From JAWWPY01 sp964412845 (GTDB lineage: Bacteria; Actinomycetota; Actinomycetes; Streptosporangiales; Streptosporangiaceae), in NCBI GenBank assembly GCA_964412845.1, contig CAYPQM010000073.1:1-33018 (forward strand): 33,018 nucleotides of DNA, given 5' to 3'. The translations under genes were made by a program, and so were the position numbers. The notes below the pieces were generated by a model, which had not been told where the DNA came from, ran no database searches, and was given only the letters and a program-made list of their open reading frames with translations. Positions 1 to 6,275 of the stretch are shown here, one piece after another. Positions within the stretch are counted from its first letter, which is position 1. Each line of letters begins with the position of its first letter.

Positions 1-854
1 CCCGCGCCGGCCATCGCGATCCGGACCGTCCCGAGCTTCTTGCCCACCACCCGCAGTGCGTTGGACAGCGCGGCCAGCACGACGATCGCCGTCCCATGCT
101 GGTCGTCGTGGAAGACCGGGATGTCGAGCAGGTCGCGGAGCCTGCGTTCCACCTCGAAGCAGCGCGGTGCGCTGATGTCCTCCAGGTTGATGCCGCCGAA
201 CGCCGGAGCGATCACCTGCACCGTGCGGACGATCTCGTCGGTGTCCTGGGTGTCCAGGCAGACCGGCCAGGCGTCAATGCCCGCGAACCGCTTGAACAGA
301 GCGGCCTTGCCCTCCATCACCGGCAGCGCCGCGTACGGGCCGATGTTGCCCAGCCCGAGCACCGCCGAACCGTCGGTGACCACCGCGACGCTGTTCCGCT
401 TGATGGTGAGGCGGCGGACGTCCTCGGGATGCTCGGCGATGGCCAGGGCCACCCGGGCGACCCCGGGCGTATAGGCCATGGACAGGTCGTCCCGGTTGCG
501 CAGCGGCACCTTCGCATGGGTCTCGATCTTGCCGCCGAGGTGCAGCAGGAAGGTCCGGTCGCTGACCTTGCTCAGCGAGACCCCATCGATCGCCGACAGC
601 ACGGCCACGATGGCCTCGGCATGGTCGGTGTCCCGGGCCGCGCACGTCACGTCCACCCGCAGCCGCTCGTGCCCGAACGGGGTGACGTCCAGGGCGGTGA
701 CCGCCCCGCCCACCTGCTCGACCGCGTGGGTGAGCTCGCTGACCGCCCGGCCCCGCGACGGCACCTCGAGCCGGACAGTGATCGAATACGACACGCTCGG
801 CGCTACCGACACGTCTCTCCCGCCTTCCCGGCCTGCCTTGGCGCAGGACATCAT
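1..854 (-). CDS. NAD(P)-dependent malic enzyme with N-terminal ACT-like domain (3' end outside window)
   Basis: Oxidative decarboxylation of malate to pyruvate in the cytosol, feeding NAD(P)H and pyruvate to metabolism. Translating the minus strand gives an N-terminal ACT-like segment of about 90 residues (SYSITVRLEVPSRGRAVSEL...), then the malic enzyme core: SMAYTPGVARV, the AVVTDGSAVLGLGNIGP motif, MEGKAALFKRFAGIDAWP, NLEDISAPRCFEVE and VFHDDQHGTAIV, all family hallmarks. The reading runs off the window at base 1, inside the start of the NAD-binding domain, so about 284 of roughly 480 residues are present. Start: ATG at 854 has GGAG 8 nt upstream; an in-frame GTG at 812 preceded by GGGAGAG is an equally good alternative. 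It is divergent from the MarR gene at 933. Identification is firm; NAD versus NADP preference cannot be read. Confidence 0.93.
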   Translation of the reverse strand, partial: MMSCAKAGREGGRDVSVAPSVSYSITVRLEVPSRGRAVSELTHAVEQVGGAVTALDVTPFGHERLRVDVTCAARDTDHAEAIVAVLSAIDGVSLSKVSDRTFLLHLGGKIETHAKVPLRNRDDLSMAYTPGVARVALAIAEHPEDVRRLTIKRNSVAVVTDGSAVLGLGNIGPYAALPVMEGKAALFKRFAGIDAWPVCLDTQDTDEIVRTVQVIAPAFGGINLEDISAPRCFEVERRLRDLLDIPVFHDDQHGTAIVVLAALSNALRVVGKKLGTVRIAMAGA

Positions 855-920
855 CGTGCCATCTCCGGGCGGGCGGCCCGGCCATCCGGCCCAGCGGCCG
901 CAGTAACGCTCTCGCCTGCA

Positions 921-935
921 TACCCTGGAAGGGTG
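921..935 (+). promoter_or_regulatory. -10 box TACCCT placing a leaderless start at GTG 933
   Basis: TACCCT (921-926) fits the actinobacterial TANNNT -10 consensus and is followed 6 nt later by GTG. No usable Shine-Dalgarno spacing exists for this GTG, so a leaderless transcript is the simplest reading. I see no convincing -35. Confidence 0.45.
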
Positions 936-1418
936 ATTGACGGCAGCACTCCTGGAAACGGGGCATCGGCGGTGGTGGATGCCCCCCTGATCGACGTGAC
1001 GCGGCTGCGCGTGGCGATCGCCCGGGTGTCGCGGCGGCTGCGCCGTCACGAACTCGCCGGGCTGACACCCACCCAGCTCTCCGCGCTCGCCACGGTGGAG
1101 CGGGCCGGCCCGCTCCGGCTCGGCGACCTGGCCGCGGCGGAGGAGATCGCGCCCTCCACCCTGACCCGGCTGATCACGGTGCTGGAGGAGCACGGCTACG
1201 TGCAGCGATGCCCGGTGCCCGGCGACGCGCGGGCCAGCACTCTGGCCATCACGGCGGCGGGTCATGCCATCCTTGAGCGCATCCGGCAGGAGAGCACCAT
1301 CCTGCTGGCCGACAGCCTGCGGACGCTCACCCCGGACCAGTTGGCTGCCCTGGCCGCCGCGCTACCCGCCCTGGAGCAGATCGCGGACGCTGACACGGGC
1401 GGCCCACGCGTCCGCTGA
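933..1418 (+). CDS. MarR-family transcriptional regulator
   Basis: DNA-binding winged-helix repressor or activator, normally a dimer responding to a small ligand. The 161-residue product has the MarR layout: a helical N-terminus (DVTRLRVAIARVSRRLRR), the helix-turn-helix (LRLGDLAAAEEIAPSTLTRLITVLEEHGYV), the wing (RCPVPGDARASTLAITAAGHAIL) and a C-terminal dimerisation helix (LTPDQLAALAAALPALEQIAD). The GTG at 933 is chosen because a TANNNT box lies 6 nt upstream; GTG at 972, behind a GGAAACGGGG stretch, is the alternative and would remove 13 residues. It is divergent from the malic enzyme gene, so it may control itself or that gene, which is inference only. Its stop codon lies inside the first unit of the 16-bp tandem repeat shared with the thioredoxin gene's 3' end. 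Confidence 0.9.
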   Translation: MIDGSTPGNGASAVVDAPLIDVTRLRVAIARVSRRLRRHELAGLTPTQLSALATVERAGPLRLGDLAAAEEIAPSTLTRLITVLEEHGYVQRCPVPGDARASTLAITAAGHAILERIRQESTILLADSLRTLTPDQLAALAAALPALEQIADADTGGPRVR

Positions 1419-1493
1419 CCATCAGACCCGCTGACCATCAGACCTGCTGGCTATCAGACCTGCTGGCTATCAGACCCGCTGGCTATCAGAACA
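1414..1493. repeat. Five 16-bp tandem repeats between two convergent stop codons
   Basis: Units start at 1414, 1430, 1446, 1462 and 1478. The consensus is GCTGGCTATCAGACCT, with ACC for GCT in the first two copies and a diverged end in the last. The first copy carries the stop codon of the MarR gene and the last that of the thioredoxin gene on the other strand. Read leftward, every unit presents a TGA, usually as TGATAG, so each is a stop-codon cassette. No long hairpin is formed. Confidence 0.9.
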
Positions 1494-2502
1494 GCAGGCT
1501 GGCCAGCGTGGACCGGGCCTTGGCGACCCGCGAGTCCCTCGGCGGGAAGATATCGAAGAGGCTGATCAGGTGCCGTCGCGCCTGGTCCCTGTCGTCGCCT
1601 GAGGTCCGCCGGACGGTGCCGAGCAGCCGGTCGAAGGCCTCCTCGATCCGGCCCATCGCCAGCTCCATGTCCGCGACCTTGCTCTGCGCCTCGACGTCAT
1701 CCGGGTTCTCGGCCGCGGCGCGGCGCACCTGGGCCTGGTCGTAGGAGTTCACCCGCCGGATCAGTTCCACCTGGGCGAGCCCCATCGCGGCGACCGGGTG
1801 GCCAGGCGTCGCCGCGAGCACCCGCTCGAACGCGGCCGCGGCGGCGTCGATGTCGCCCCGCTCCATGGCCTGCTGCGCTTCCTCGAAGGCCGGCTCGACG
1901 CCCGCCCCATCCGGCCCGTACCTGTCCTCCATGCCCGGCGGGTAGCCGCCGGGCGGCTGCGGGCCGTCGGCACCGAAGTCGGCCCCGTCCAGGTCATCTT
2001 CCGGCCCTGGCTGGCCGCCTGCTGCGCCCGGGCCGACGCCCAGTTGCTGCGCCACCTGCATGAGCTGGCCGATCCACTGGCGCACCTGAGCCTCGGGCAT
2101 GGCGCCAAGGAACCCGTCAACGACCTGGCCGCCGACCACGGCCATGACCATCGGGATGCTCTGGACCTGCAGCGCGGCCCGCAATTGCGGGTTCGCGTCG
2201 ATATCCACCTTGGCCAGCACCCATGCCCCGTCGGCCTCGACCGCGAGCTTCTCCAGCACCGGGCTGAGCTGCTTGCACGGACCGCACCACTCGGCCCACA
2301 GATCCAGGATCACGGGCGCGGACCGCGACCGGTCGACGACCTCCACGTTGAAGGTCTCCTCGGTCACGTCGATCACGTTGCCGTCCGGCTCGCCGTCCGG
2401 CCCGTCAGTGCGAGACGCCGCTTGCTGGCTTCGCTGCGCGGCGGCCTGCCGCGCGCCCAGGTCGACGGCGCCGTAGAGCGAAAAATCCCGCGGCTGCTGC
2501 AT
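1486..2502 (-). CDS. Thioredoxin-domain protein with C-terminal TPR-like region (co-chaperone YbbN type)
   Basis: Cytosolic thioredoxin-fold protein of the YbbN/CnoX kind, which protect and hold unfolded clients. Residues about 42-150 form the thioredoxin domain with the WCGPC active site (Cys73 and Cys76, followed by Lys) and the cis-proline loop QSIPMVMAV. A Gly/Pro/Asp-rich linker (about 155-205) leads to a helical tetratricopeptide-like half (EEAQQAMERGDIDAAAAAFERVL..., ...VEAQSKVADMELAMGRIEEAFDRL...). The 338-residue length is typical of actinobacterial homologues. ATG at 2502 is chosen over ATG at 2529 because GGATGGAG directly precedes it and the product begins MQQPRDFSLYGAVDLGAR, a common start in this group. 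The CXXC suggests redox activity may be retained. Confidence 0.92.
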   Translation of the reverse strand: MQQPRDFSLYGAVDLGARQAAAQRSQQAASRTDGPDGEPDGNVIDVTEETFNVEVVDRSRSAPVILDLWAEWCGPCKQLSPVLEKLAVEADGAWVLAKVDIDANPQLRAALQVQSIPMVMAVVGGQVVDGFLGAMPEAQVRQWIGQLMQVAQQLGVGPGAAGGQPGPEDDLDGADFGADGPQPPGGYPPGMEDRYGPDGAGVEPAFEEAQQAMERGDIDAAAAAFERVLAATPGHPVAAMGLAQVELIRRVNSYDQAQVRRAAAENPDDVEAQSKVADMELAMGRIEEAFDRLLGTVRRTSGDDRDQARRHLISLFDIFPPRDSRVAKARSTLASLLF

Positions 2503-2584
2503 GACTCCATCCTGCCGCATGCTCGCCATGCATCGACCGCCGAACCGTCGTCGGTGCTGTCATCGGCTGGCTGTCATCGACCCT

Positions 2585-2615
2585 CGTAATGTAGCACCTG
2601 TTGTGCTACATTACG
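2585..2615. promoter_or_regulatory. Perfect 13-bp inverted repeat, operator of the vapBC-like module, with -10 box inside
   Basis: CGTAATGTAGCAC (2585-2597) and GTGCTACATTACG (2603-2615) are exact reverse complements around a 5-nt spacer. The right arm contains TACATT (2607-2612), a TANNNT -10 box 6 nt before ATG 2619. No Shine-Dalgarno precedes that ATG, so the transcript is probably leaderless. Antitoxin or toxin-antitoxin complex binding here would cover the promoter, the usual autoregulation of type II modules. Confidence 0.8.
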
Positions 2616-2618
2616 CCC

Positions 2619-2963
2619 ATGGGTAGCACCCGTGACACCACCGGCAGCCAGCGGCGCGCCAGCGGACCGCACGCCCAGCACCGGATCGGCATCCGCGAGC
2701 TCCGCCAGCACGCCAGCGTCTATGTGGACCTGGCGGAGAAGGGACAGATCGTGGACATCACCAACCGCGGTCGGCTCGTGGCCCAGCTCGTGCCCGCCAG
2801 AGAGCCGGAGAGCCCGCTGGAACGGCTGATCGCGGCGGGAATCTTCGAGCCCGCTGAGGATTCCGGCGACCTTCTCGACATCGAGCCCGCCCCTCCCGTG
2901 CCGCCCGGGCAGCCGACCGCCACCGACATACTCCTTCAGATGCGCGAGGAGGAGAGATATTGA
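2619..2963 (+). CDS. Type II antitoxin, Phd/YefM (VapB-like) family
   Basis: Antitoxin that binds and neutralises the PIN toxin encoded next to it and represses the shared promoter. The 114-residue product has the Phd/YefM N-terminal DNA-binding fold (RIGIRELRQHASVYVDLAEKG, then IVDITNRGRLVAQLVP), while the C-terminal half (SPLERLIAAGIFEPAEDSGDLLDIEP...TATDILLQMREEERY) is the toxin-wrapping tail. ATG 2619 is preferred over an upstream in-frame TTG at 2601, because that TTG lies in the operator and the ATG sits 6 nt after a -10 box. The stop overlaps the toxin start by a few bases, so translation is coupled. Confidence 0.92.
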   Translation: MGSTRDTTGSQRRASGPHAQHRIGIRELRQHASVYVDLAEKGQIVDITNRGRLVAQLVPAREPESPLERLIAAGIFEPAEDSGDLLDIEPAPPVPPGQPTATDILLQMREEERY

Positions 2964-3352
2964 TCTACCTGGACTCGTCAGCCCTGGTGAAGCTGGCCGT
3001 GACCGAGCCTGAGTCAGCCGCGCTCACCCGGTGGCTCAGCGAGCAGCCGAACCTCGTCAGGGTGTCAAGCTCGGTTATCCGCGTTGAGGTTCCGCGTGCC
3101 GTGTGGCGCGCCAGCCCCACGGCCCTCCCGGAGACCTATCAGGTACTCCGGCGCACCGGGGAGGTGGGGCTGACCGACGAAGTGCTCAGCAAGGCGGCGA
3201 GCGTGCGGCCCCCGACGCTGCGCGCGGTCGACGCGATACACCTGGCCTCCGCGCTGGCCATCCGGCGCGAACTCACCGCGTTCGTGGCCTATGACAAGCG
3301 CCTGCTCGCGGCGGCCAGGGACGCGGGGCTGCCTACGGTCAGCCCCGCATAA
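2960..3352 (+). CDS. PIN-domain ribonuclease toxin, VapC family
   Basis: Magnesium-dependent endoribonuclease toxin acting on cellular RNA when freed from its antitoxin. The 130-residue PIN domain shows all four acidic residues: Asp5 (MIYLDSSALVKL), Glu43 (IRVEVPRA), Asp91 (RAVDAIHLASAL) and Asp112 (VAYDKRLLAAA). The start is TTG at 2960, overlapping the antitoxin TGA, with GAGGAGGAGAG just upstream. Nothing is missing, so the toxin is predicted to be active. The module is followed by a nested palindrome and tandem repeats rather than by another gene. Confidence 0.94.
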   Translation: MIYLDSSALVKLAVTEPESAALTRWLSEQPNLVRVSSSVIRVEVPRAVWRASPTALPETYQVLRRTGEVGLTDEVLSKAASVRPPTLRAVDAIHLASALAIRRELTAFVAYDKRLLAAARDAGLPTVSPA

Positions 3353-3357
3353 GGCAG

Positions 3358-3389
3358 ACGTTTCCGCGGAAACGTTTCCGCGGAAACGT
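3358..3389. repeat. Two overlapping copies of an 18-bp palindrome (32-bp perfect palindrome)
   Basis: ACGTTTCCGCGGAAACGT occurs at 3358-3375 and again at 3372-3389, sharing ACGT, so the whole 32 bp is self-complementary. It starts 5 nt after the VapC stop. It could act as a terminator hairpin, though there is no T-tract, or as a doubled protein-binding site with 14-bp phasing. Confidence 0.85.
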
Positions 3390-3428
3390 GCCCAGGGACC
3401 CGTCGCCCGGACCCGGGCCGGTGACCGC

Positions 3429-3596
3429 ACCGGGCCGGAGGCTGGACCGGGCCGGAGGCTGGNNNNNNNNNNNNNNNNNNNNNNNNNNNNNNNNNNNNNN
3501 NNNNNNNNNNNNNNNNNNNNNNNNNNNNNNNNNNNNNNNNNNNNNNNNNNNNNNNNNNNNNNACCGGGCCGGAGGCTGGACCGGGCCGGAGGCTGG
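3429..3596. repeat. 17-bp tandem repeat array interrupted by the assembly gap
   Basis: ACCGGGCCGGAGGCTGG is seen twice before the gap (3429-3445, 3446-3462) and twice after it (3563-3579, 3580-3596), always head to tail. The gap almost certainly hides more units. The array lies between the VapC gene and the end of the mutase gene. Confidence 0.9.
3463..3562. other. Assembly gap of 100 N
   Basis: Exactly 100 N, the conventional placeholder for an unknown length. Both sides are the same 17-bp tandem repeat, which explains the failed assembly. No gene should be read through it. Confidence 0.98.
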
Positions 3597-3623
3597 TCGT
3601 CAAGAACGCCGGGGTCTCGTGGT

Positions 3624-5417
3624 CTAGAACGCCGGGGTCTCGGAGTAGCCGCCCCACTCCTCGCGCAGCACGCCGCAGATCTCGCCCAAGGTCGCCTCGG
3701 CGCAGGCTGCGGCCAGCATCGGCGGGATCATGTTCGCGCCCGATCGCGCGGCCGCCAGCATCGAGGCCAGCGCCGAGTCCACGCCCGCCTGGTCCCGTGC
3801 GGTCCGCCGCAGCGCCAGGTCCCGGACCTGATCCCGTTCCACGTCATGGCTGACCCGCATGATCTCCACCGGCTGCCCGACTGTGTCCGGGTAGCAGTTG
3901 ACGCCGACAACCCGCCGGTCGCCCTTCTCCACCTTCTGCTGGTACTCGAAGGCCGATTCGGCGATCTCGGCCATGAACCAGCCGTCCTCGATCCCGCGCA
4001 GGATCCCGCCCGTCATCGAGCCGTCCGGGCTCATCGCGCGGATTCTGGCGAAGACGGCCTCAGCCTCGGCCTCCAGCCGGTCCGTGAGCGCCTCCAGGTA
4101 CCAGGAGCCGCCGAGCGGGTCGGCGACACTGCACACGCCTGTCTCCTCCATGATCACCTGCTGGGTGCGCACCGCGATCTCCGCCGCTTTCTCGCTCGGC
4201 AGCGCCAGCACCTCGTCCAGTGCGTTGGTGTGCAGCGAGTTGGTCCCGCCGAGCACGGCGGCCAGCGCCTCGATCGCGGTCCGGACGATGTTGTTGTCGG
4301 GCTGCTGCGCGGTGAGTGACACGCCCGCCGTCTGGGTGTGGAACCGCAGCCACTGGGCGCGGGCGGTGGTCGCGCCGTAGCTGTCCCGCATCCAGCGCGC
4401 CCAGATCCGGCGCGCGGCACGGAACTTGGCGATCTCCTCGAAGAAGTCGATGTGCGCGTCGAAGAAGAACGAGAGCCCGGGCGCGAAGGCGTTCACGTCC
4501 AGGCCCCGGGACAGGCCAAGCTCGACATACCCGAAACCGTCGGCCAGCGTGAACGCCAGTTCCTGGGCGGCGGTCGAGCCCGCCTCCCTGATGTGGTACC
4601 CGGACACCGACAGCGGCTTGTACGCCGGGATCTCGCGCGCGCAGTACTCCATCAGGTCGCCGATCAGCCGCAGGTGCGGCTCCGGCGGGAAGAGCCATTC
4701 CTTCTGCGCGATGTACTCCTTGAAGATGTCGGTCTGCAGCGTCCCGTCCAGCGTGGCCAGGTCCGCCCCCTGCCGCTGCGCGGCGGCCAGGTACATGCAG
4801 AACACCGGGACCGCCGGGCCGCTGATCGTCATCGATGCGGTCACGTCGGCCAGCGGGATGCCGGAGAACAGCACGTCCATGTCGGCAGCGGAGTCAATCG
4901 CCACACCGCAGTGGCCAACCTCACCGAGCGAGCGCGGGTCGTCGGAATCCCGGCCCATCAGGGTCGGCATGTCGAATGCCACGGACAAGCCGGCCCCGCC
5001 GGCGCCCAGCAGCATCTTGTACCGCTCGTTGGTCTGCCGGGCGTTGCCGAACCCGGAGAACTGGCGGATCGTCCACGCCCGCCCCCGGTACCCGGCCGGG
5101 TAGAGGCCCCGGGTGAACGGGTGCTCACCGGGCCAGCCGATCCGCTCGAAGCCCGGCGGCGCGGCACCGGCCGGCGGCCCGTACACGGGATCAACCTCAA
5201 GCCCGGACAGCGTGCTGAAGTCCGCGTCGCGGAGCCGCGACTCGTCGAACCGGCGCTGCCAGCGGCGCCTGCCGTCCGCGGCCGGCCCGGCCAGGGCCCC
5301 CGGCTGGATCGGGACCTGCGGCTCACCGTGGGCCTGCGGCTCCATAGCGGCCTGCGCCTCCATAGCGGCCTGCGCCTCCATAGCGGCCTGCGCCTGCATA
5401 GCGGCCTGCGCCTTCAT
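3624..5417 (-). CDS. Coenzyme B12-dependent acyl-CoA mutase large subunit, isobutyryl-CoA mutase-like
   Basis: Radical carbon-skeleton mutase of the methylmalonyl-CoA mutase family using adenosylcobalamin. The 597-residue product has only the substrate-binding TIM-barrel half. The C-terminal B12-binding domain is absent, so a separate small subunit is needed, as in the Streptomyces two-subunit isobutyryl-CoA mutase. Substrate residues: Phe120 in WTIRQFSGFG where methylmalonyl-CoA mutase has Tyr89, and Gln238 in KEYIAQKEWLFPP where it has Arg207. The 118-residue spacing is identical and the active-site His275 (SGYHIREAG) is kept. Phe/Gln is the isobutyryl-CoA mutase pattern, so isobutyryl-CoA/n-butyryl-CoA interconversion is inferred. 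ATG 5417 follows GGGAGGGAG. The first 25 residues are an (A)QAAME repeat, absent from most homologues. No small subunit lies in this window; meaB lies about 5 kb away. Confidence 0.93.
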   Translation of the reverse strand: MKAQAAMQAQAAMEAQAAMEAQAAMEPQAHGEPQVPIQPGALAGPAADGRRRWQRRFDESRLRDADFSTLSGLEVDPVYGPPAGAAPPGFERIGWPGEHPFTRGLYPAGYRGRAWTIRQFSGFGNARQTNERYKMLLGAGGAGLSVAFDMPTLMGRDSDDPRSLGEVGHCGVAIDSAADMDVLFSGIPLADVTASMTISGPAVPVFCMYLAAAQRQGADLATLDGTLQTDIFKEYIAQKEWLFPPEPHLRLIGDLMEYCAREIPAYKPLSVSGYHIREAGSTAAQELAFTLADGFGYVELGLSRGLDVNAFAPGLSFFFDAHIDFFEEIAKFRAARRIWARWMRDSYGATTARAQWLRFHTQTAGVSLTAQQPDNNIVRTAIEALAAVLGGTNSLHTNALDEVLALPSEKAAEIAVRTQQVIMEETGVCSVADPLGGSWYLEALTDRLEAEAEAVFARIRAMSPDGSMTGGILRGIEDGWFMAEIAESAFEYQQKVEKGDRRVVGVNCYPDTVGQPVEIMRVSHDVERDQVRDLALRRTARDQAGVDSALASMLAAARSGANMIPPMLAAACAEATLGEICGVLREEWGGYSETPAF

Positions 5418-5420
5418 GAC
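5337..5420. repeat. 18-bp tandem repeats encoding the mutase N-terminus
   Basis: About four and a half head-to-tail copies of CTCCATAGCGGCCTGCGC (plus-strand reading), the last ones diverged, encode MKAQAAMQAQAAMEAQAAMEAQ. Each unit read on the gene strand contains an in-frame ATG followed by GGAGG, so each copy could offer an alternative start and a Shine-Dalgarno for the next. Confidence 0.85.
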
Positions 5421-5782
5421 GACTCCCTCCCGGACGCCGGCGAGCGGGTGCCGAGCGAAGCGGTACACAGCGAGCGGGTAGATAGTAGGACGTCCTACTA
5501 TTCTCGGTTCAGTGTAGCCCGGCCGCCCGGGATGGCCACTCCGGCGGCCGCCTGTCATTCGCCGCGATCACTCCCAACCGGGAGCGGCTGCCAACCGTCT
5601 CAGGTAGTACATGGGCGCTGCCGGGGCGCGCCCGCGCCGTCAGGTCGGTCTCACAGTGAAGGTGTGGTAAACCTGTGCAGTCTCAAACCGCCGATCTCAC
5701 CATGGCCGCCACCGCGGGCGAAGTGCTGACCCTGGTGGCGCCATGGAGCGCGGCGACGGGGGGCGCCAGCCGAGGGGAATCC
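5418..5782. other. Divergent intergenic region between mutase and ECF sigma genes
   Basis: 365 bases with no convincing gene. It holds the mutase Shine-Dalgarno, a 20-bp palindrome (5482-5501) and the upstream region of the sigma gene. Possible in-frame upstream starts for the sigma gene exist at GTG 5675 and ATG 5702, but they lack ribosome sites. I see no riboswitch. Confidence 0.6.
5482..5501. promoter_or_regulatory. 20-bp perfect palindrome overlapping the mutase promoter
   Basis: ATAGTAGGACGTCCTACTAT is fully self-complementary. Its left end, read on the minus strand, is TACTAT, a TANNNT -10 box, with a CTGAAC-like -35 about 17 nt further upstream. A dimeric regulator, plausibly TetR type from the size and symmetry, bound here would block transcription of the mutase. 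Which protein binds is unknown. Confidence 0.7.
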
Positions 5783-6275
5783 GTGAGCACGCTCCGCAGC
5801 ACCGACCGTGCGGCGGCGGAGGAACTCTTCAACGCCTGCTACCCGAGGCTGGCCGGGTGGGTCCGGCGACTGGTGGACGATGACGACACCGCGCACGAGA
5901 TCGCGTCCGAGGCCTTCACGCGACTGCTCGCCCGGTGGTCGACGCTGGACAACCCGCAGAGTTATCTCCATGATCGCCACGAACCTGGTCCGTGACCACT
6001 GGCGCAAGACCGGGCGCGAGCGTAAGGCGATGCGAGCCGTCACCGCCGCAGCACAATTCGACCCGGTGTACCACCCGGGGCAAGACGTGCATGTTCGGGC
6101 GCTGCTGCAGGCGCTGCCCGACCGCCTGCGCAGGCCGTTCCTGCTGCACTACTACGCGGGCTTCCCGCTCCGCGACGTGGCTGTGATGCTCGGCCGACCC
6201 GAGGGCACCATCAAGGCCGACCTGTTCCAGGCGCGGGCGCGGCTGCGCGCAGCGCTGGGGGAATCTGATGACTGA
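5783..6275 (+). pseudogene. ECF-type sigma factor, reading frame broken near 5966-5970
   Basis: Extracytoplasmic-function sigma factor split over two frames. The first part (GTG 5783, behind GAGGGG) encodes region 2: DRAAAEELFNACYPRLAGWV, then DDTAHEIASEAFTRLLARW and NPQSYL. After codon 5966-5968 the homology jumps to another frame: MIATNLVRDHWRKTGRER, then region 4, ALPDRLRRPFLLHYYAGFPLRDVAVMLGRPEGTIKADLFQARARLRAAL. Loss of 2 nt (for example one CA of a CACATG) or gain of 1 nt explains it. As written, frame one stops at 5995. The frame-two part could start at ATG 5970 but would lack regions 2.1-2.3. It overlaps the next gene by 8 nt, as an intact sigma/anti-sigma operon would. It is a real mutation, a base-calling error or, less likely, programmed frameshifting. 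Confidence 0.82.

Noticed and set aside
2585..3352. Toxin-antitoxin module as a sign of a mobile element
   Set aside because: No integrase, transposase, attachment repeat or composition change is seen around it.
3291..4319. Open frames reading through the N runs at both gaps
   Set aside because: Ns carry no sequence and the true gap length is unknown, so continuity of frame is artificial.
5337..5420. CRISPR array in the mutase 5' end
   Set aside because: Units are 18 bp with no spacers; it is an in-frame coding tandem repeat.
4338..5729. Long plus-strand open frame of 463 codons across the mutase gene
   Set aside because: It is antisense to a clear B12 mutase, has Arg/Gly/His-rich shadow composition and no recognisable domain.
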